Shown: positions 30,039 through 39,391, counted from the stretch's first letter. The stretch is DNA of 64,000 nucleotides from an uncultured Sulfitobacter sp. (GCF_947502895.1 NZ_CANNBM010000001.1:558001-622000), one strand, 5' to 3'. The notes: a model not told the origin generated them from the letters alone. Program-made: numbers and translations.

Positions 30039-30977
30039 ATGTCCAGTCGTTTGCCTCCGCTCACCGCTTTGCGCGCTTTTGATGCTGCCGCGCGCCATAT
30101 GTCTTTCGCGCAAGCGGCGGCTGAGCTGAACGTGACACCTGCTGCGCTGTCTTTTCAGATCAAATCGCTGGAAGAACATTTGGGCGCGCCATTGTTTCGT
30201 CGCCTCAACCGCGCGGTAGAGCTTACGGAGGCAGGGGCCGCTCTGTCGCAAGGGGCAGCAGAGGGATTTCAGACTTTGGCGACCGCATGGCGCGCCGCAC
30301 AGCGCACACAGGACACACAAACGCTCACTGTCACAGCAGGTCCTGCCTTCACCGCCAAATGGCTTGCGCCACGCTTGTACGAATTTGCACAGGCCCATCC
30401 AGAGATTGAATTGCGGTTTGCCGCATCGCTGAGCCGGATGGACCTGACACGAGACAACGTCGATGTGGCGATCAGGTTTAGCAGTGCGCAGACGCCCGAT
30501 CTCTATGCGCTGCCTTTGGCCGAAGAATGGGTCATGCCCGTTATGACCCCCGCAATGGCAGCCCAGTATCCAACAATCAAAAGCTTGCAGGATGCGCCGA
30601 TAATTTTTGACGATTCGATCAACTTTTTGACGCCGCCCATTGGGTGGTCCCAGTGGTTTGAGGCGATGGGCGTGGCTTTTTCACCCACGCTGGGGCCCCG
30701 TTTCTCTCAGGCAGATCATGCGATTGATGCTGCAATGGCGGGCGTGGGTGTGGTGCTGGGCCGCCGCGCGTTGGTAATTAAAGATTTGGCAGAGGGGCGT
30801 TTGGTCGCCCCCTTCCCGACGGCACTCAAAACCTCGGCGCGATTTAGTTTCCTATGCCTGAAAGGTATGGAAAACCGTCCGCAGATAAAAGTTTTTAGGG
30901 AATGGATTTTGGCCGAAATTGAAAAGACCGCCCATGTCACGCTAGGCCTCACCATTCTGGACCCCGCCACACCATGA
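30039..30977 (+). CDS. LysR-family transcriptional regulator (GcvA-like)
   Basis: A 312-residue regulator. The N-terminal winged helix is clear: LPPLTALRAFDAAARHMSFAQAAAELNVTPAALSFQIKSLEEHLGAPLFRR. The C-terminal part has the GcvA-type effector domain with LAPRLYEFAQAHPEIELRF and NVDVAIRF. Its stop overlaps the start of the DMT exporter gene as ATGA, so it most likely controls that exporter, and perhaps the divergent 38-residue gene. The inducer is unknown; GcvA-like members often sense amino acids or small metabolites. Confidence 0.88.
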   Translation: MSSRLPPLTALRAFDAAARHMSFAQAAAELNVTPAALSFQIKSLEEHLGAPLFRRLNRAVELTEAGAALSQGAAEGFQTLATAWRAAQRTQDTQTLTVTAGPAFTAKWLAPRLYEFAQAHPEIELRFAASLSRMDLTRDNVDVAIRFSSAQTPDLYALPLAEEWVMPVMTPAMAAQYPTIKSLQDAPIIFDDSINFLTPPIGWSQWFEAMGVAFSPTLGPRFSQADHAIDAAMAGVGVVLGRRALVIKDLAEGRLVAPFPTALKTSARFSFLCLKGMENRPQIKVFREWILAEIEKTAHVTLGLTILDPATP

Positions 30978-31840
30978 CGCGCGCGCAGGCCACCGGAACG
31001 GGATTTGTCGCAGTGCTGCTTTGGTCCCTTTTAGCGCTGTTTACCGTAGGGTCTGCTCCTACGCCTCCCTTGCTACTAAATGCTCTTTGTTTTGGCATCG
31101 GCGGATGTGTCGGGCTGATCTGGGCATGGATCACGGACAGCGCATCACAACTCCGCGCTGTGCCGCTGCGCGTTTACGTCTTTGGGGCGCTTGGCCTTTT
31201 CGCGTACCACCTGCTCTATTTCTCGGCGCTGCGCCTTGCCCCTGCCGCCGAGGCGGGCTTGATCGCTTATTTGTGGCCATTGCTTATCGTCGTGTTTTCG
31301 GGCCTGCTTCCGTCCGAGCGGTTGCGCGCAGGGCATGTGATTGGCGCTGTGCTGGGCTTTGCCGGTGCTGCACTGATCATCACAGGTGGGGGCATAGGCC
31401 TCAGCCCCGCGTATCTGTCGGGGTATCTGCTGGCGTTGTTGGCTGCATTTACATGGGCTGGCTATTCTGTTCTCTCACGGCTTGTAGGAACCGCCCCGAC
31501 GGCAAGTGTTGCCGTGTTTTGCCTTGCCACTGCCGCGCTGTCCTTGCCGCTTCACTTTATCTTTGAAGAAACTGTGCTGCCTGCATCGCTACTAGGATGG
31601 GCCAGCATCGCTGGTCTGGGACTTGGGCCTGTAGGCTTTGCGTTTTATGTGTGGGATATCGGATGCAAGCGTGGCGATATCCAGCTGCTTGGCACCAGCT
31701 CGTATGCGGCGCCATTGCTCTCTACGCTCGTGCTCATCATCGCGGGAACCGCAGTACCAAGCATGACACTGCTTTGGGCCGCCCTGCTTATTACTGGCGG
31801 CGCGCTGATTGCAGCGCGCGCCAGCTTTGCCGAAAAGTAG
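30974..31840 (+). CDS. EamA/DMT-superfamily transporter
   Basis: A 288-residue inner-membrane protein with about ten hydrophobic helices arranged as two EamA repeats of five. It opens TGTGFVAVLLWSLLALFTVG, as in YddG-type exporters of aromatic amino acids, with the first repeat ending near LIITGGGIGLS and the second starting near SGYLLALLAAFTWAGYSVLSR. The substrate is unknown. Coupled to the LysR gene by a 4-bp overlap; its TAG is directly followed by the stop of the convergent ydcH-like gene. Confidence 0.8.
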   Translation: MTRAQATGTGFVAVLLWSLLALFTVGSAPTPPLLLNALCFGIGGCVGLIWAWITDSASQLRAVPLRVYVFGALGLFAYHLLYFSALRLAPAAEAGLIAYLWPLLIVVFSGLLPSERLRAGHVIGAVLGFAGAALIITGGGIGLSPAYLSGYLLALLAAFTWAGYSVLSRLVGTAPTASVAVFCLATAALSLPLHFIFEETVLPASLLGWASIAGLGLGPVGFAFYVWDIGCKRGDIQLLGTSSYAAPLLSTLVLIIAGTAVPSMTLLWAALLITGGALIAARASFAEK

Positions 31841-32005
31841 TCAGTCCGACAATCGGTTGATCTCTTCTTTCAGTCGCATCTTTTTCTTTTTCATTGCAGC
31901 GACTTCAAGGCCGTCAACGCCGGGCGCACGCTGGGCTTGCTCGATTGCCTCGCTCATGTCTCGGTGCTTTTTCTTCAACGTTTCAAGATGTGCGTTTAGG
32001 GACAT
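31841..32005 (-). CDS. YdcH family (DUF465) small protein
   Basis: A 54-residue protein, MSLNAHLETLKKKHRDMSEAI at the N-terminus and KKKKMRLKEEINRLSD at the end, two short charged helices that form the DUF465/YdcH hairpin. Strong GGAGG precedes the ATG by a few bases. The function of the family is not known. Its stop abuts that of the DMT exporter gene. Confidence 0.85.
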   Translation of the reverse strand: MSLNAHLETLKKKHRDMSEAIEQAQRAPGVDGLEVAAMKKKKMRLKEEINRLSD

Positions 32006-32114
32006 ACTTCCTCCGGTTGTTAAAAGTGCAGGTTCAGTGAAGCATGAAGTGTTTTCAAAGTCACGCCGCCCCGCAGCATAACGCGAGGTATGGTGAACAG
32101 ACGGTTAATACCGC

Positions 32115-32855
32115 TCAAAAAGGTAGCGCAGCGCCTGTGCGCAGTGCAGCGCGGACCGCAGGCGTATACTGGTCCCCATCTATATGGACATCGCCGCGGT
32201 GCAGAATAAGCGGTGCATGCAGGCGGAAATCCGCGCGTCCCGACTTGCGCGCACGCACAATCACCCGCTCTGCGGCGCGGCCTGTGCGGGCAGCAATGGG
32301 CAGCACTTCAATGCTTCCCATGTCATGGGGCAAAGCGGCCAGCAGATCAGGCAGACGTTCAGCGCGGTGGATAATGTGCAACATGCCCTTAGGGACCAGC
32401 CGCTTTGCCGCAACCTCGACCCATCGGACCAGCGGTGTCTGTTCACCCAACGCAGCTTCCCGAGTGGGATCGTTTGCAGCCACCGAGGCGTCGCGTCGCC
32501 AATAGGGCGGATTGGCAAGCACATGGTCAAATTGCCGCTGCCGCAACGTCAGCGGGAGGGCCGCAATATCGGCTGTCACCACCTCCAACGTGCCTTTCCC
32601 GTTGCGCAAGGCCAGATCGGCATAGCTTGCTTCGCGCTCGACCCCTGTCAGGTTCAGACCTTTTACCCGTGCCCCCAGACACAAGATGGCAGCCCCCGCA
32701 CCGCAGCCCAATTCAAGCACATTTTGCCCTGAAACCGCAGGTATAGTGGCTGCAAGCAGCACAGGATCCACGCCAGCGCGGTATCCGTTTCGAGGTTGCC
32801 ACAGCTGCACCAGCCCCCCGAGGAATGCATCATAACTCAGATGCGCGTCGCTCAT
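32115..32855 (-). CDS. tRNA1(Val) (adenine37-N6)-methyltransferase-like protein
   Basis: A 246-residue SAM-dependent methyltransferase. Motif I is VLELGCGAGAAILCL, motif IV is the adenine/guanine N-methyltransferase signature ANPPYWR, and GYRAGVDPVLLAATIP matches the TrmN6/YfiC family N-terminus. That family methylates N6 of A37 in tRNA1(Val). The assignment to this exact tRNA is by homology only. It starts in a 4-bp overlap (ATGA) with the DUF2007 gene. Confidence 0.82.
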   Translation of the reverse strand: MSDAHLSYDAFLGGLVQLWQPRNGYRAGVDPVLLAATIPAVSGQNVLELGCGAGAAILCLGARVKGLNLTGVEREASYADLALRNGKGTLEVVTADIAALPLTLRQRQFDHVLANPPYWRRDASVAANDPTREAALGEQTPLVRWVEVAAKRLVPKGMLHIIHRAERLPDLLAALPHDMGSIEVLPIAARTGRAAERVIVRARKSGRADFRLHAPLILHRGDVHIDGDQYTPAVRAALRTGAALPF

Positions 32856-33067
32856 AGGCCTAGCGGGATCTCGTTATCGCGCATGACGCGCTGCGCTGCA
32901 TCCAGATCATCAGTGCGGACCATCAGGCGGCGCGGGAAAATTCCGATGCCACCCTCAAGGATGCTCATGTTTACGTCCATTTGAAAGCAGTCTATATCCT
33001 CGCCCTGCAACAGGGCTGAAGCGAAGGCGATGATCGTAGGATCGGTGCTGCGTAAAAGTTCTTTCAT
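32852..33067 (-). CDS. DUF2007 domain small protein
   Basis: A 71-residue protein beginning MKELLRSTDPTIIAFASALLQGEDI and containing FPRRLMVRTDDLDAAQRVM, the ferredoxin-like DUF2007 pattern (called putative signal-transducing). Longer open frame upstream crosses the divergent ispB-like gene and is not used. No clear ribosome site is visible. It is upstream of, and coupled to, the TrmN6-like gene. Confidence 0.8.
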   Translation of the reverse strand: MKELLRSTDPTIIAFASALLQGEDIDCFQMDVNMSILEGGIGIFPRRLMVRTDDLDAAQRVMRDNEIPLGL

Positions 33068-33119
33068 GGCAGTGATGTAATCTGGGGCAGCGCCCCTTGT
33101 CGAGGTAGGACGCGGGAAA

Positions 33120-34118
33120 ATGACCAGCGAGTTAAGCCAGAAGCCACATGACCGCCTCGCTGCTGCACTTGCAGACGAGATGGAGGCCGTGAACCTTCTG
33201 ATCCGTGAACGTATGGCCTCCAAACACGCGCCACGCATTCCCCAAGTCACAGCACATCTCGTCGAGGCCGGCGGCAAACGATTGCGTCCTTTGATGACGC
33301 TCGCTGCGGCTACGATGTGCGGCTACACTGGCCCTTACCACATCCATCTGGCCGCAACGGTAGAGTTCATCCACACTGCTACGCTGCTGCATGACGACGT
33401 GGTCGACGAAAGCCAGCAGCGCCGCGGGCGGCCCACTGCGAACCTGTTATGGGACAACCAGTCGTCAGTTCTGGTGGGCGACTATCTGTTTGCCCGCAGC
33501 TTCCAGCTGATGACCGAGCCAGGCTCGATGCCCGTAATGCGCATCCTTTCAAACGCCGCCGCCACCATCGCCGAGGGCGAAGTGCTGCAACTGACAGCAG
33601 CGCGAAATCTGGCCACGGATGAGGCGATATATTTGCAGGTCGTTCGCGGGAAAACAGCTGCATTGTTTTCGGCCGCGACCGAGGTCGGTGGCGTGATTGC
33701 CGATGCGCCAGAGGCGCATGTCAGCGCGTTGTTCGAGTATGGTGACGCGCTTGGAATTGCCTTCCAGATTGTCGATGACCTGCTGGATTATCAGGGCGAT
33801 ACAGGTGCCACTGGCAAGAACGTCGGTGATGATTTCCGCGAACGCAAACTTACCCTCCCCGTCATCAAAGCTGTTGCACAGGCCGATGAGGAAGAGCGTG
33901 CCTTTTGGGTGCGCACCATCGAGAAAGGTAAGCAAGAAGACGGCGATCTGGACCATGCGTTGGCCCTGCTGAACAAACACGGCACACTTGCCGCCACACA
34001 AGCAGACGCATTTGCATGGGCTGCAAAGGCCAAGGATGCACTTGCCCCCCTACCCGCGCATGACATCAAGGATATGCTGGTCGATCTCGCAGACTACGTG
34101 GTTGCACGCATTAGCTAA
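33120..34118 (+). CDS. ispB: Polyprenyl diphosphate synthase
   Basis: Long-chain trans-prenyltransferase that builds the quinone side chain, 332 residues. The first aspartate-rich motif is LLHDDVVDESQQRRGRP (DDxxD), the second is IVDDLLDYQGD, with GGKRLRP near the N-terminus binding IPP. Chain length, octaprenyl or decaprenyl, cannot be read off; alphaproteobacteria usually make ubiquinone-10. It is divergent from DUF2007 and its 3' end overlaps ispE by eight bases. Confidence 0.92.
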   Translation: MTSELSQKPHDRLAAALADEMEAVNLLIRERMASKHAPRIPQVTAHLVEAGGKRLRPLMTLAAATMCGYTGPYHIHLAATVEFIHTATLLHDDVVDESQQRRGRPTANLLWDNQSSVLVGDYLFARSFQLMTEPGSMPVMRILSNAAATIAEGEVLQLTAARNLATDEAIYLQVVRGKTAALFSAATEVGGVIADAPEAHVSALFEYGDALGIAFQIVDDLLDYQGDTGATGKNVGDDFRERKLTLPVIKAVAQADEEERAFWVRTIEKGKQEDGDLDHALALLNKHGTLAATQADAFAWAAKAKDALAPLPAHDIKDMLVDLADYVVARIS

Positions 34119-34917
34119 GCGTTGTTTCTACAGCCCACCAGTCCGGATGGCTCACCGCGATGGCGGACGCAGCATCACGTGCAGCCTGTCGTGTAGGGTA
34201 AAGCCCAAAACAGGTTGAACCCGAACCAGACATGCGCGCCAGCAGGATATCGGGTGTGTCACCAAGCACCCGCAGAACATCAGCAATCACCGGAGCGACT
34301 GCGACCGCCGGTGCTTCTAGATCATTGCGCTGACGACGAAGCCATTCCAACCAGTCTTTTAGCGATGATCCAACCTCGGGAAAGATTGTCATTTGCGGAT
34401 TTTCCTTTTTCCGCAAGGCGCGGAAAACGTCTGGTGTCGGCACATGAGCCGCCGGATTAACCAGTACAGCAAAGAAAGTCAGGTCATCCTTAACAGGCGT
34501 CACGACCTCACCTATTCCAGACATATGCGCCGCTCGCCGATGCATGCACACGGGCACATCAGCACCTAACGTCAAGGCGTTTTCAGCACCGCCAAAAGCC
34601 CGCAATACAGCAGCCGCATCAGAAGACCCCCCGCCGATACCTGCACCATGGGGCAGGTTCTTTTCCAGCTTGATATGACCCGTCCAGCCTGACAGTTCAG
34701 CTGCTTGCCAAACAAGATTTCGGTGATCCAGCGGGACACCATCCGCGAACGGGCCAGTGACGGTGATCTGCATTTGCGTTTCAGGCGTGAACCACAAACG
34801 GTCCGCTCGATCAGCAAACACGACCAGACTGTCGAGCAGATGATAACCGTCTGCACGTTGACCAGTCACATGCAGAGTGAGATTGATCTTGGCTGGCGCA
34901 AACCCCTCAGTCGTCAT
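34111..34917 (-). CDS. ispE: 4-diphosphocytidyl-2-C-methyl-D-erythritol kinase
   Basis: GHMP kinase of the non-mevalonate isoprenoid pathway, 268 residues. Opens TTEGFAPAKINLTLHVTGQRADGYHLLDSL, with the ATP-binding PHGAGIGGGSSDAAAVL glycine-rich loop and the late MSGSGSTCFGLY motif. Two in-frame ATGs lie 9 bases apart (34926 and 34917); I use the second because it gives the usual family start. Either way it overlaps the end of the upstream TPR gene by more than ten bases. It supplies precursors used by the convergent ispB-like enzyme. Confidence 0.93.
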   Translation of the reverse strand: MTTEGFAPAKINLTLHVTGQRADGYHLLDSLVVFADRADRLWFTPETQMQITVTGPFADGVPLDHRNLVWQAAELSGWTGHIKLEKNLPHGAGIGGGSSDAAAVLRAFGGAENALTLGADVPVCMHRRAAHMSGIGEVVTPVKDDLTFFAVLVNPAAHVPTPDVFRALRKKENPQMTIFPEVGSSLKDWLEWLRRQRNDLEAPAVAVAPVIADVLRVLGDTPDILLARMSGSGSTCFGLYPTRQAARDAASAIAVSHPDWWAVETTLS

Positions 34918-36631
34918 TGGCGACATTTAGCGGCGCTGCACCTTCTTCTTTCAAGACAGCGTCCAGCCCTACTTCGAGCTTTCGGCGGATGCGCTCTGGC
35001 TCGGCTTCGGTATCGGTCTGGCCGTATTCGATGAATGACAATGCACGCTGCCACTGAAACTGCGCCTCGCGCTTGCGGCCAACTGCCCAGTAGACATCAC
35101 CAAGGTGGTCGTTGACTACGGGATCTACCGCTTCCAGCTCTACTGCGCGCTCCATTTGCACGACAGCTTCGTCATAGCGGCCAAGGCGGTAATAAACCCA
35201 GCCAAGACTATCAACGATGTAGCCACTGTCAGGGCTGGCAGCGACAGCACGTTCAATCATATCCAACGCTTCGTCCAGCTTGCGCTTTTCCTCAACCAGC
35301 GAATATCCCAGATAGTTGAGAACCTGCGGCTGATCGGGATTGATGGCCAGTGCAGCACGGAAATCGGCCTCGGCGGCGACGCTGTCGCCGTCTTGGGAAT
35401 AGGCGATGCCCCGCGAGAAATACAAAAACCACGCGCGGTTGTCGCCTTCGGCGGTGAGGTCCAGTGCGCGGGTATAGGCAGCAATAGCCGCCTGATCCTC
35501 GTCCTGACTGCGCAGTGTATCACCCAGCGTTGAATGAACCACAGCCAGATCACCGTGGCTGCGCGTCAGTTGCTCCAGTACCTCGATTGCCTGATCTGCC
35601 TTCTCCAAACGGCGCAAAGCGGCGGCACGGCCCAGCTCTGCGACATGGTAGGCGGGATCATCTGCTGGAACGGCGCGAAACTCCTGAATGGCCAGTTTAT
35701 ATTGGCCCAAATCTTCCAGCAGATCTGCGGTGAGCAGCAATGCATCTACATGATCGGAGCGTAGATGGCGGGCCACACGGGCATAAAGAAGTGTATAATA
35801 GTCGCTGGCGCGTTCGCCCCGCAGAAGCGCCGCAAAGGTATAGAACACTTCGGCCAGACCTGCACGCGCGGTTGGCGCATGGGTAAAAGGCAGCGTCTCG
35901 CCAGCCTTCAGCCTTTCGATCAGCACATCAAGTTCAGGATCGGTCGCACCATTGAAAACATCGCCAATCATCTGGACCGCGTCGTCGTTACGCCCCAGCT
36001 GAGACAGGATTTCTGTGCGCGCCAACACGCCACGCCGCGTACGCGCTGCAGCACCGGGGCCATCCGCGCCAAACACAGCTTCGGCATCATCATAGCGGCC
36101 GACAGTGGCCAACGCCAAAGCTTTGTGAAACATCACTACGCCCTGCATTCCGCCATCTACGGAAATGCCGTCAAATTCAGTAATCGCCGCATCAACCTGA
36201 TCTGCACCAATAAAAGCCCAAGCTCTTATCAGCCCGTCGACCCAAGGGTTGATCCCGTCCGAGCGCACATCCATATCAATGATCGCCGCGTAGTCGCCCG
36301 CCCCGATCAGACCCGCCGTGACAGCCATACGCGCAGCTTGCGATTGCTGACCTGTCGCGAGTATCGCGCGGCCCAAGGGCACTGCTTTTTCGACTTCACC
36401 CAGCGCAATATAGGCTAGGGTTGTGTTATCCATCAGTTCTAGATTGGCGGAGTCGCGCGCAAGGGCTGCTGCAAAATACTGTGCAGCCGCCTCAAAGTCA
36501 TTCCCGACAGTCGCACTGCGACCCGCCAGATAGGACCCTGCCAACGATTGGGCGGCAACAGGTGCCGCTGTGCCGACGCCAAGGCTCAGCACAAGGGCGG
36601 CCACGCTTACAGATTGCAGGAAATGTCTCAT
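34907..36631 (-). CDS. Exported tetratricopeptide-repeat protein
   Basis: A 574-residue protein with a signal peptide (MRHFLQSVSVAALVLSLGVG to AAPVAAQ) and many TPR units along its length, best seen between residues 300 and 540: DYYTLLYARVARHLRSDHV, YKLAIQEFRAVPADDP, LNYLGYSLVEEKRKLDEALD, GWVYYRLGRYDEAVVQMERA, GDVYWAVGRKREAQFQWQRAL. It is expected in the periplasm or outer membrane as a scaffold. Its 3' end overlaps the ispE start, so it is co-transcribed with that unrelated gene, an arrangement common in Rhodobacterales. Confidence 0.88.
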   Translation of the reverse strand: MRHFLQSVSVAALVLSLGVGTAAPVAAQSLAGSYLAGRSATVGNDFEAAAQYFAAALARDSANLELMDNTTLAYIALGEVEKAVPLGRAILATGQQSQAARMAVTAGLIGAGDYAAIIDMDVRSDGINPWVDGLIRAWAFIGADQVDAAITEFDGISVDGGMQGVVMFHKALALATVGRYDDAEAVFGADGPGAAARTRRGVLARTEILSQLGRNDDAVQMIGDVFNGATDPELDVLIERLKAGETLPFTHAPTARAGLAEVFYTFAALLRGERASDYYTLLYARVARHLRSDHVDALLLTADLLEDLGQYKLAIQEFRAVPADDPAYHVAELGRAAALRRLEKADQAIEVLEQLTRSHGDLAVVHSTLGDTLRSQDEDQAAIAAYTRALDLTAEGDNRAWFLYFSRGIAYSQDGDSVAAEADFRAALAINPDQPQVLNYLGYSLVEEKRKLDEALDMIERAVAASPDSGYIVDSLGWVYYRLGRYDEAVVQMERAVELEAVDPVVNDHLGDVYWAVGRKREAQFQWQRALSFIEYGQTDTEAEPERIRRKLEVGLDAVLKEEGAAPLNVANDD

Positions 36632-36726
36632 TTGCTCGGGCCTCGTTGTTTTCTTGTCAGGCTAGCATGTTTCCGCGCCCGCGCAATGGGATCAGTCCGC
36701 ACACACAGGGCTGTGAAGCATTCGGA

Positions 36727-37143
36727 TCAAAAAATAACCCATGCCATCAAAAGAACCATGAGGCTGCAAACAATCACAAGCGGCGTGATCCAGTAAAAGC
36801 GGTTCAGGCGCAGGCTATGTTCAGGATAGGCGTAGGCCAACCGCCCCGCCTGCGCGGCATCAACAAGATGATCGAGGCTGATCGGCATGTAGTCCGCCAC
36901 GCGGCCATCTGACAGCACGGGCAAAACACGGCGGCCTTGCGGTGGCTCATCCGCGTTATAGTGGAAATACCATAAAAATGCACTCATATCGACGTTGAAC
37001 CGCAAGGCATAGGCCTCGAGAAATTCATTCACATCATCGCCCGAAAGATACAGCTTACCAAACAAATCTTCATCTGGCTCAACGATAAAATGCTGCCCGA
37101 TTTCCTCGGACAGCATTTGTATGATTTCATCGCGGTGTGACAC
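36727..37143 (-). CDS. DUF1493-like (acyl-carrier-fold) protein with C-terminal membrane helix
   Basis: A 138-residue protein. The first 70 residues (EDLFGKLYLSGDDVNEFLEAYALRFNVDMSAFLWYFHYNADEPP) follow the DUF1493 pattern, an acyl-carrier-like helical fold, but the usual D-S-L phosphopantetheine site reads S-G-D-D. The last 25 residues (FYWITPLVIVCSLMVLLMAWVIF) are one transmembrane helix, so it is tail-anchored with the domain in the cytoplasm. It starts 2 bases after the ETF-QO stop and is probably co-transcribed with it. The function is unknown. Confidence 0.65.
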   Translation of the reverse strand: MSHRDEIIQMLSEEIGQHFIVEPDEDLFGKLYLSGDDVNEFLEAYALRFNVDMSAFLWYFHYNADEPPQGRRVLPVLSDGRVADYMPISLDHLVDAAQAGRLAYAYPEHSLRLNRFYWITPLVIVCSLMVLLMAWVIF

Positions 37144-37145
37144 GA

Positions 37146-38798
37146 TTACATGTTGGGATAGTTCGGCCCATCTCCGCCCTGAGGTGTCGTCCAGACGATG
37201 TTCTGGCTAGGGTCCTTGATGTCACATGTTTTGCAGTGCACGCAGTTCTGGAAGTTGATGACAAAGCGCGTGTCCTTGCCAGCTTCTTCAACGAATTCGT
37301 AAACACCGGCAGGGCAATACCGCGCTGAGGGGCCTGCGTATTTCGCAAGGTTCACACCGACCGGCACTGTGTCGTCTTTCAAAGTCAGGTGCGCAGGCTG
37401 GCTTTCCTCATGGTTCGTAAAGGAGAACGCCACATTGGTAAGCCTGTCAAAGCTGAGTTTGCCGTCGGGCTTTGGATAGGCGACCTCTTGATGCCTCGAC
37501 GCTTCCTCTGTCGCGTCGGCATCGGATTTTCCGTGGTGCATTGTGCCGAGGATAGAGAAGTTGAACAGCGTATTGCACCACATGTCAAAGCCGCCAATCG
37601 CCAGAGACGCGGAGAGCCCGAATTTGGACCACAGCGGCTTGACGTTGCGCACCTTCCACAAGTCTTTGCCGATCTCGCCTTCGCGCACATCTTTTTCGTA
37701 ATCAGGCAGCTCGTCTCCGGAACGGCCTGCCGTGATTGCTGCGTAGGCTGCTTCTGCTGCGGCTTTGCCGGACAGCATCGCGTTGTGGTTGCCCTTGATC
37801 CGCGGCACGTTGACCATGCCGACGGAACAGCCCAGCAGCGCCACACCGGGGGCTACCATTTTGGGCATGGACTGGTATCCACCCTCGGTGATCGCGCGCG
37901 CGCCATAGGCCACGCGCTTTCCGCCTTTGAGCAACTCGGCAACCATCGGGTGATGCTTGAACTGCTGGAATTCCATGTACGGAAAGACATGCGGGTTTTT
38001 GTAGCCAAGGTGCACCACAAAGCCTACATAGACCTGATTGTTCTCAAGGTGGTAGATGAACGATCCTCCGCCCGCCTTTTTGCCCAGCGGCCAGCCCATC
38101 GTATGCGTGACCGAACCCTCTTTGTGCTTGGCGGGGTCAATCTCCCAGATTTCTTTCATGCCGAGGCCGTATTTCTGTGGCTCTTTGCCTTTTGCCAGAT
38201 CGTATTTCGCGATCACCTGCTTGGACAAGCTGCCGCGCACGCCTTCGGAGAGGAACACGTATTTGCCGTGCAGCTCCATTCCGGGCTCATAGCTGGGGCC
38301 AGGTTTGCCATCGGCACCAAGGCCCATCTCGCCGGCAACCACACCTTTGACCTCGCCGTTGTCACCATAGACGATCTCGGAACACGCCATACCAGGGAAG
38401 ATTTCAACGCCCATTTCCTCGGCTTGTTCGGCCATCCAACGGCATACGTTGCCCATGGAGACGATATAGTTGCCGTGATTGTTCATCAGCGGTGGCATGG
38501 GGAAGTTGGGGATGCGCACTTCGCCTGCTTCACCCAGAGCATAAAAGTTGTCTTCGATCACAGGCACGTTCAGCGGCGCACCTTTTTCCTTCCAATCGGG
38601 CATAAGGGCGTCCAGACCGCAAGGATCGAGCACTGCACCAGACAGGATATGCGCGCCCACTTCGGAGCCTTTTTCCAAGACGACGACGCTACAGTCAGCA
38701 TCAAGCTGCTTCAGACGGATCGCCGCCGACAGGCCCGCAGGACCCGCTCCGACAATCACAACGTCATATTCCATCGCTTCGCGTTCAATCTCAGACAT
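37146..38798 (-). CDS. Electron transfer flavoprotein-ubiquinone oxidoreductase
   Basis: Passes electrons from ETF, reduced by acyl-CoA dehydrogenases, to ubiquinone at the inner membrane. The 550-residue protein has the FAD motif VVIVGAGPAGLSAAIRL near the N-terminus, VLEKGSEVGAHILSGAV, the membrane-facing middle region with HTMGWPLG, and a C-terminal 4Fe-4S ferredoxin-like segment with CPAGVYEF and NCVHCKTCDIKDP. A GGAG 8 bases upstream supports the ATG at 38798. The window also holds an acyl-CoA dehydrogenase gene at 50.8-52.5 kb that would feed it. Confidence 0.96.
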   Translation of the reverse strand: MSEIEREAMEYDVVIVGAGPAGLSAAIRLKQLDADCSVVVLEKGSEVGAHILSGAVLDPCGLDALMPDWKEKGAPLNVPVIEDNFYALGEAGEVRIPNFPMPPLMNNHGNYIVSMGNVCRWMAEQAEEMGVEIFPGMACSEIVYGDNGEVKGVVAGEMGLGADGKPGPSYEPGMELHGKYVFLSEGVRGSLSKQVIAKYDLAKGKEPQKYGLGMKEIWEIDPAKHKEGSVTHTMGWPLGKKAGGGSFIYHLENNQVYVGFVVHLGYKNPHVFPYMEFQQFKHHPMVAELLKGGKRVAYGARAITEGGYQSMPKMVAPGVALLGCSVGMVNVPRIKGNHNAMLSGKAAAEAAYAAITAGRSGDELPDYEKDVREGEIGKDLWKVRNVKPLWSKFGLSASLAIGGFDMWCNTLFNFSILGTMHHGKSDADATEEASRHQEVAYPKPDGKLSFDRLTNVAFSFTNHEESQPAHLTLKDDTVPVGVNLAKYAGPSARYCPAGVYEFVEEAGKDTRFVINFQNCVHCKTCDIKDPSQNIVWTTPQGGDGPNYPNM

Positions 38799-38834
38799 AT
38801 CAGGCGCTCCCAATCCCTAAAAACGGTTTTATCC

Positions 38835-38863
38835 GAGGTAGCGGCTGGCACCCGTCATTGCAA
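38835..38863 (-). promoter_or_regulatory. Candidate promoter of the ETF-QO gene
   Basis: On the minus strand TTGCAA and TACCTC are 17 bases apart, about 37 bases before the start codon. The -10 is imperfect, so this is only a candidate. Confidence 0.3.
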
Positions 38864-38926
38864 TCACGACGAAGCGTTAAAATGGTCGCAGGCGGGGCTT
38901 TTTGCGTAAACTTTGCCCAGTGAGCG

Positions 38927-39391
38927 CTAACGAGAAGTCTGCGATGGTGTGTCCCCCATCAAATAACGTGGCCCCTGCCCCCGCGCTGCTGCGGCATCGT
39001 GAGGGTTGTATAGCGCACAGGCCTCAAGGCTGAGACAACCGCAGCCGATGCATCCATCCAGATTGTCCCGCAGCTTGGTCAGGGTAGCGATGCGGGCATC
39101 TAGGCTCTCACGGAACCCCGCACTTATCGCGGCCCAGTCAGCCTTGGTCGGTGTACGCCCGTTTGGCAGCTGGTCGAGCTGCGCGCGGATCTGCGGCAAG
39201 GTAAAGCCGAATTGCTGAGCGATCATCACAAAGCTGAGGCGTCTAAGGTCCGCGCGTGCAAACCGCCGCTGCCCGCCCGCATTGCGCCACGGCTTAATCA
39301 GCCCCTGCGCCTCGTAATATCTGATAGCAGAAACAGCGAGGCCGGTTCGCTGCGCCAATGCGCCGATTGAGAGCCCGTCAGACACACCCAT
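38927..39391 (-). CDS. soxR: Redox-sensitive regulator SoxR (MerR family)
   Basis: A 154-residue MerR-type activator. The helix-turn-helix opens SIGALAQRTGLAVSAIRYYEAQGLI, followed by RNAGGQRRFARADLRRL, then a dimerisation helix and the [2Fe-2S] site C-IGC-GC-LSLEAC, the C-x2-C-x-C-x5-C pattern diagnostic of SoxR. It senses redox-cycling compounds by cluster oxidation. It is divergent from a glyoxalase-fold gene, and the gap between holds a SoxR-like operator in a 19-bp-spaced promoter, so that gene is its likely target. Confidence 0.95.
   Translation of the reverse strand: MGVSDGLSIGALAQRTGLAVSAIRYYEAQGLIKPWRNAGGQRRFARADLRRLSFVMIAQQFGFTLPQIRAQLDQLPNGRTPTKADWAAISAGFRESLDARIATLTKLRDNLDGCIGCGCLSLEACALYNPHDAAAARGQGPRYLMGDTPSQTSR

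Noticed and set aside
37389..38909. A 506-codon plus-strand open frame over the ETF-QO gene
   Set aside because: Antisense to a fully conserved gene, no start signal.
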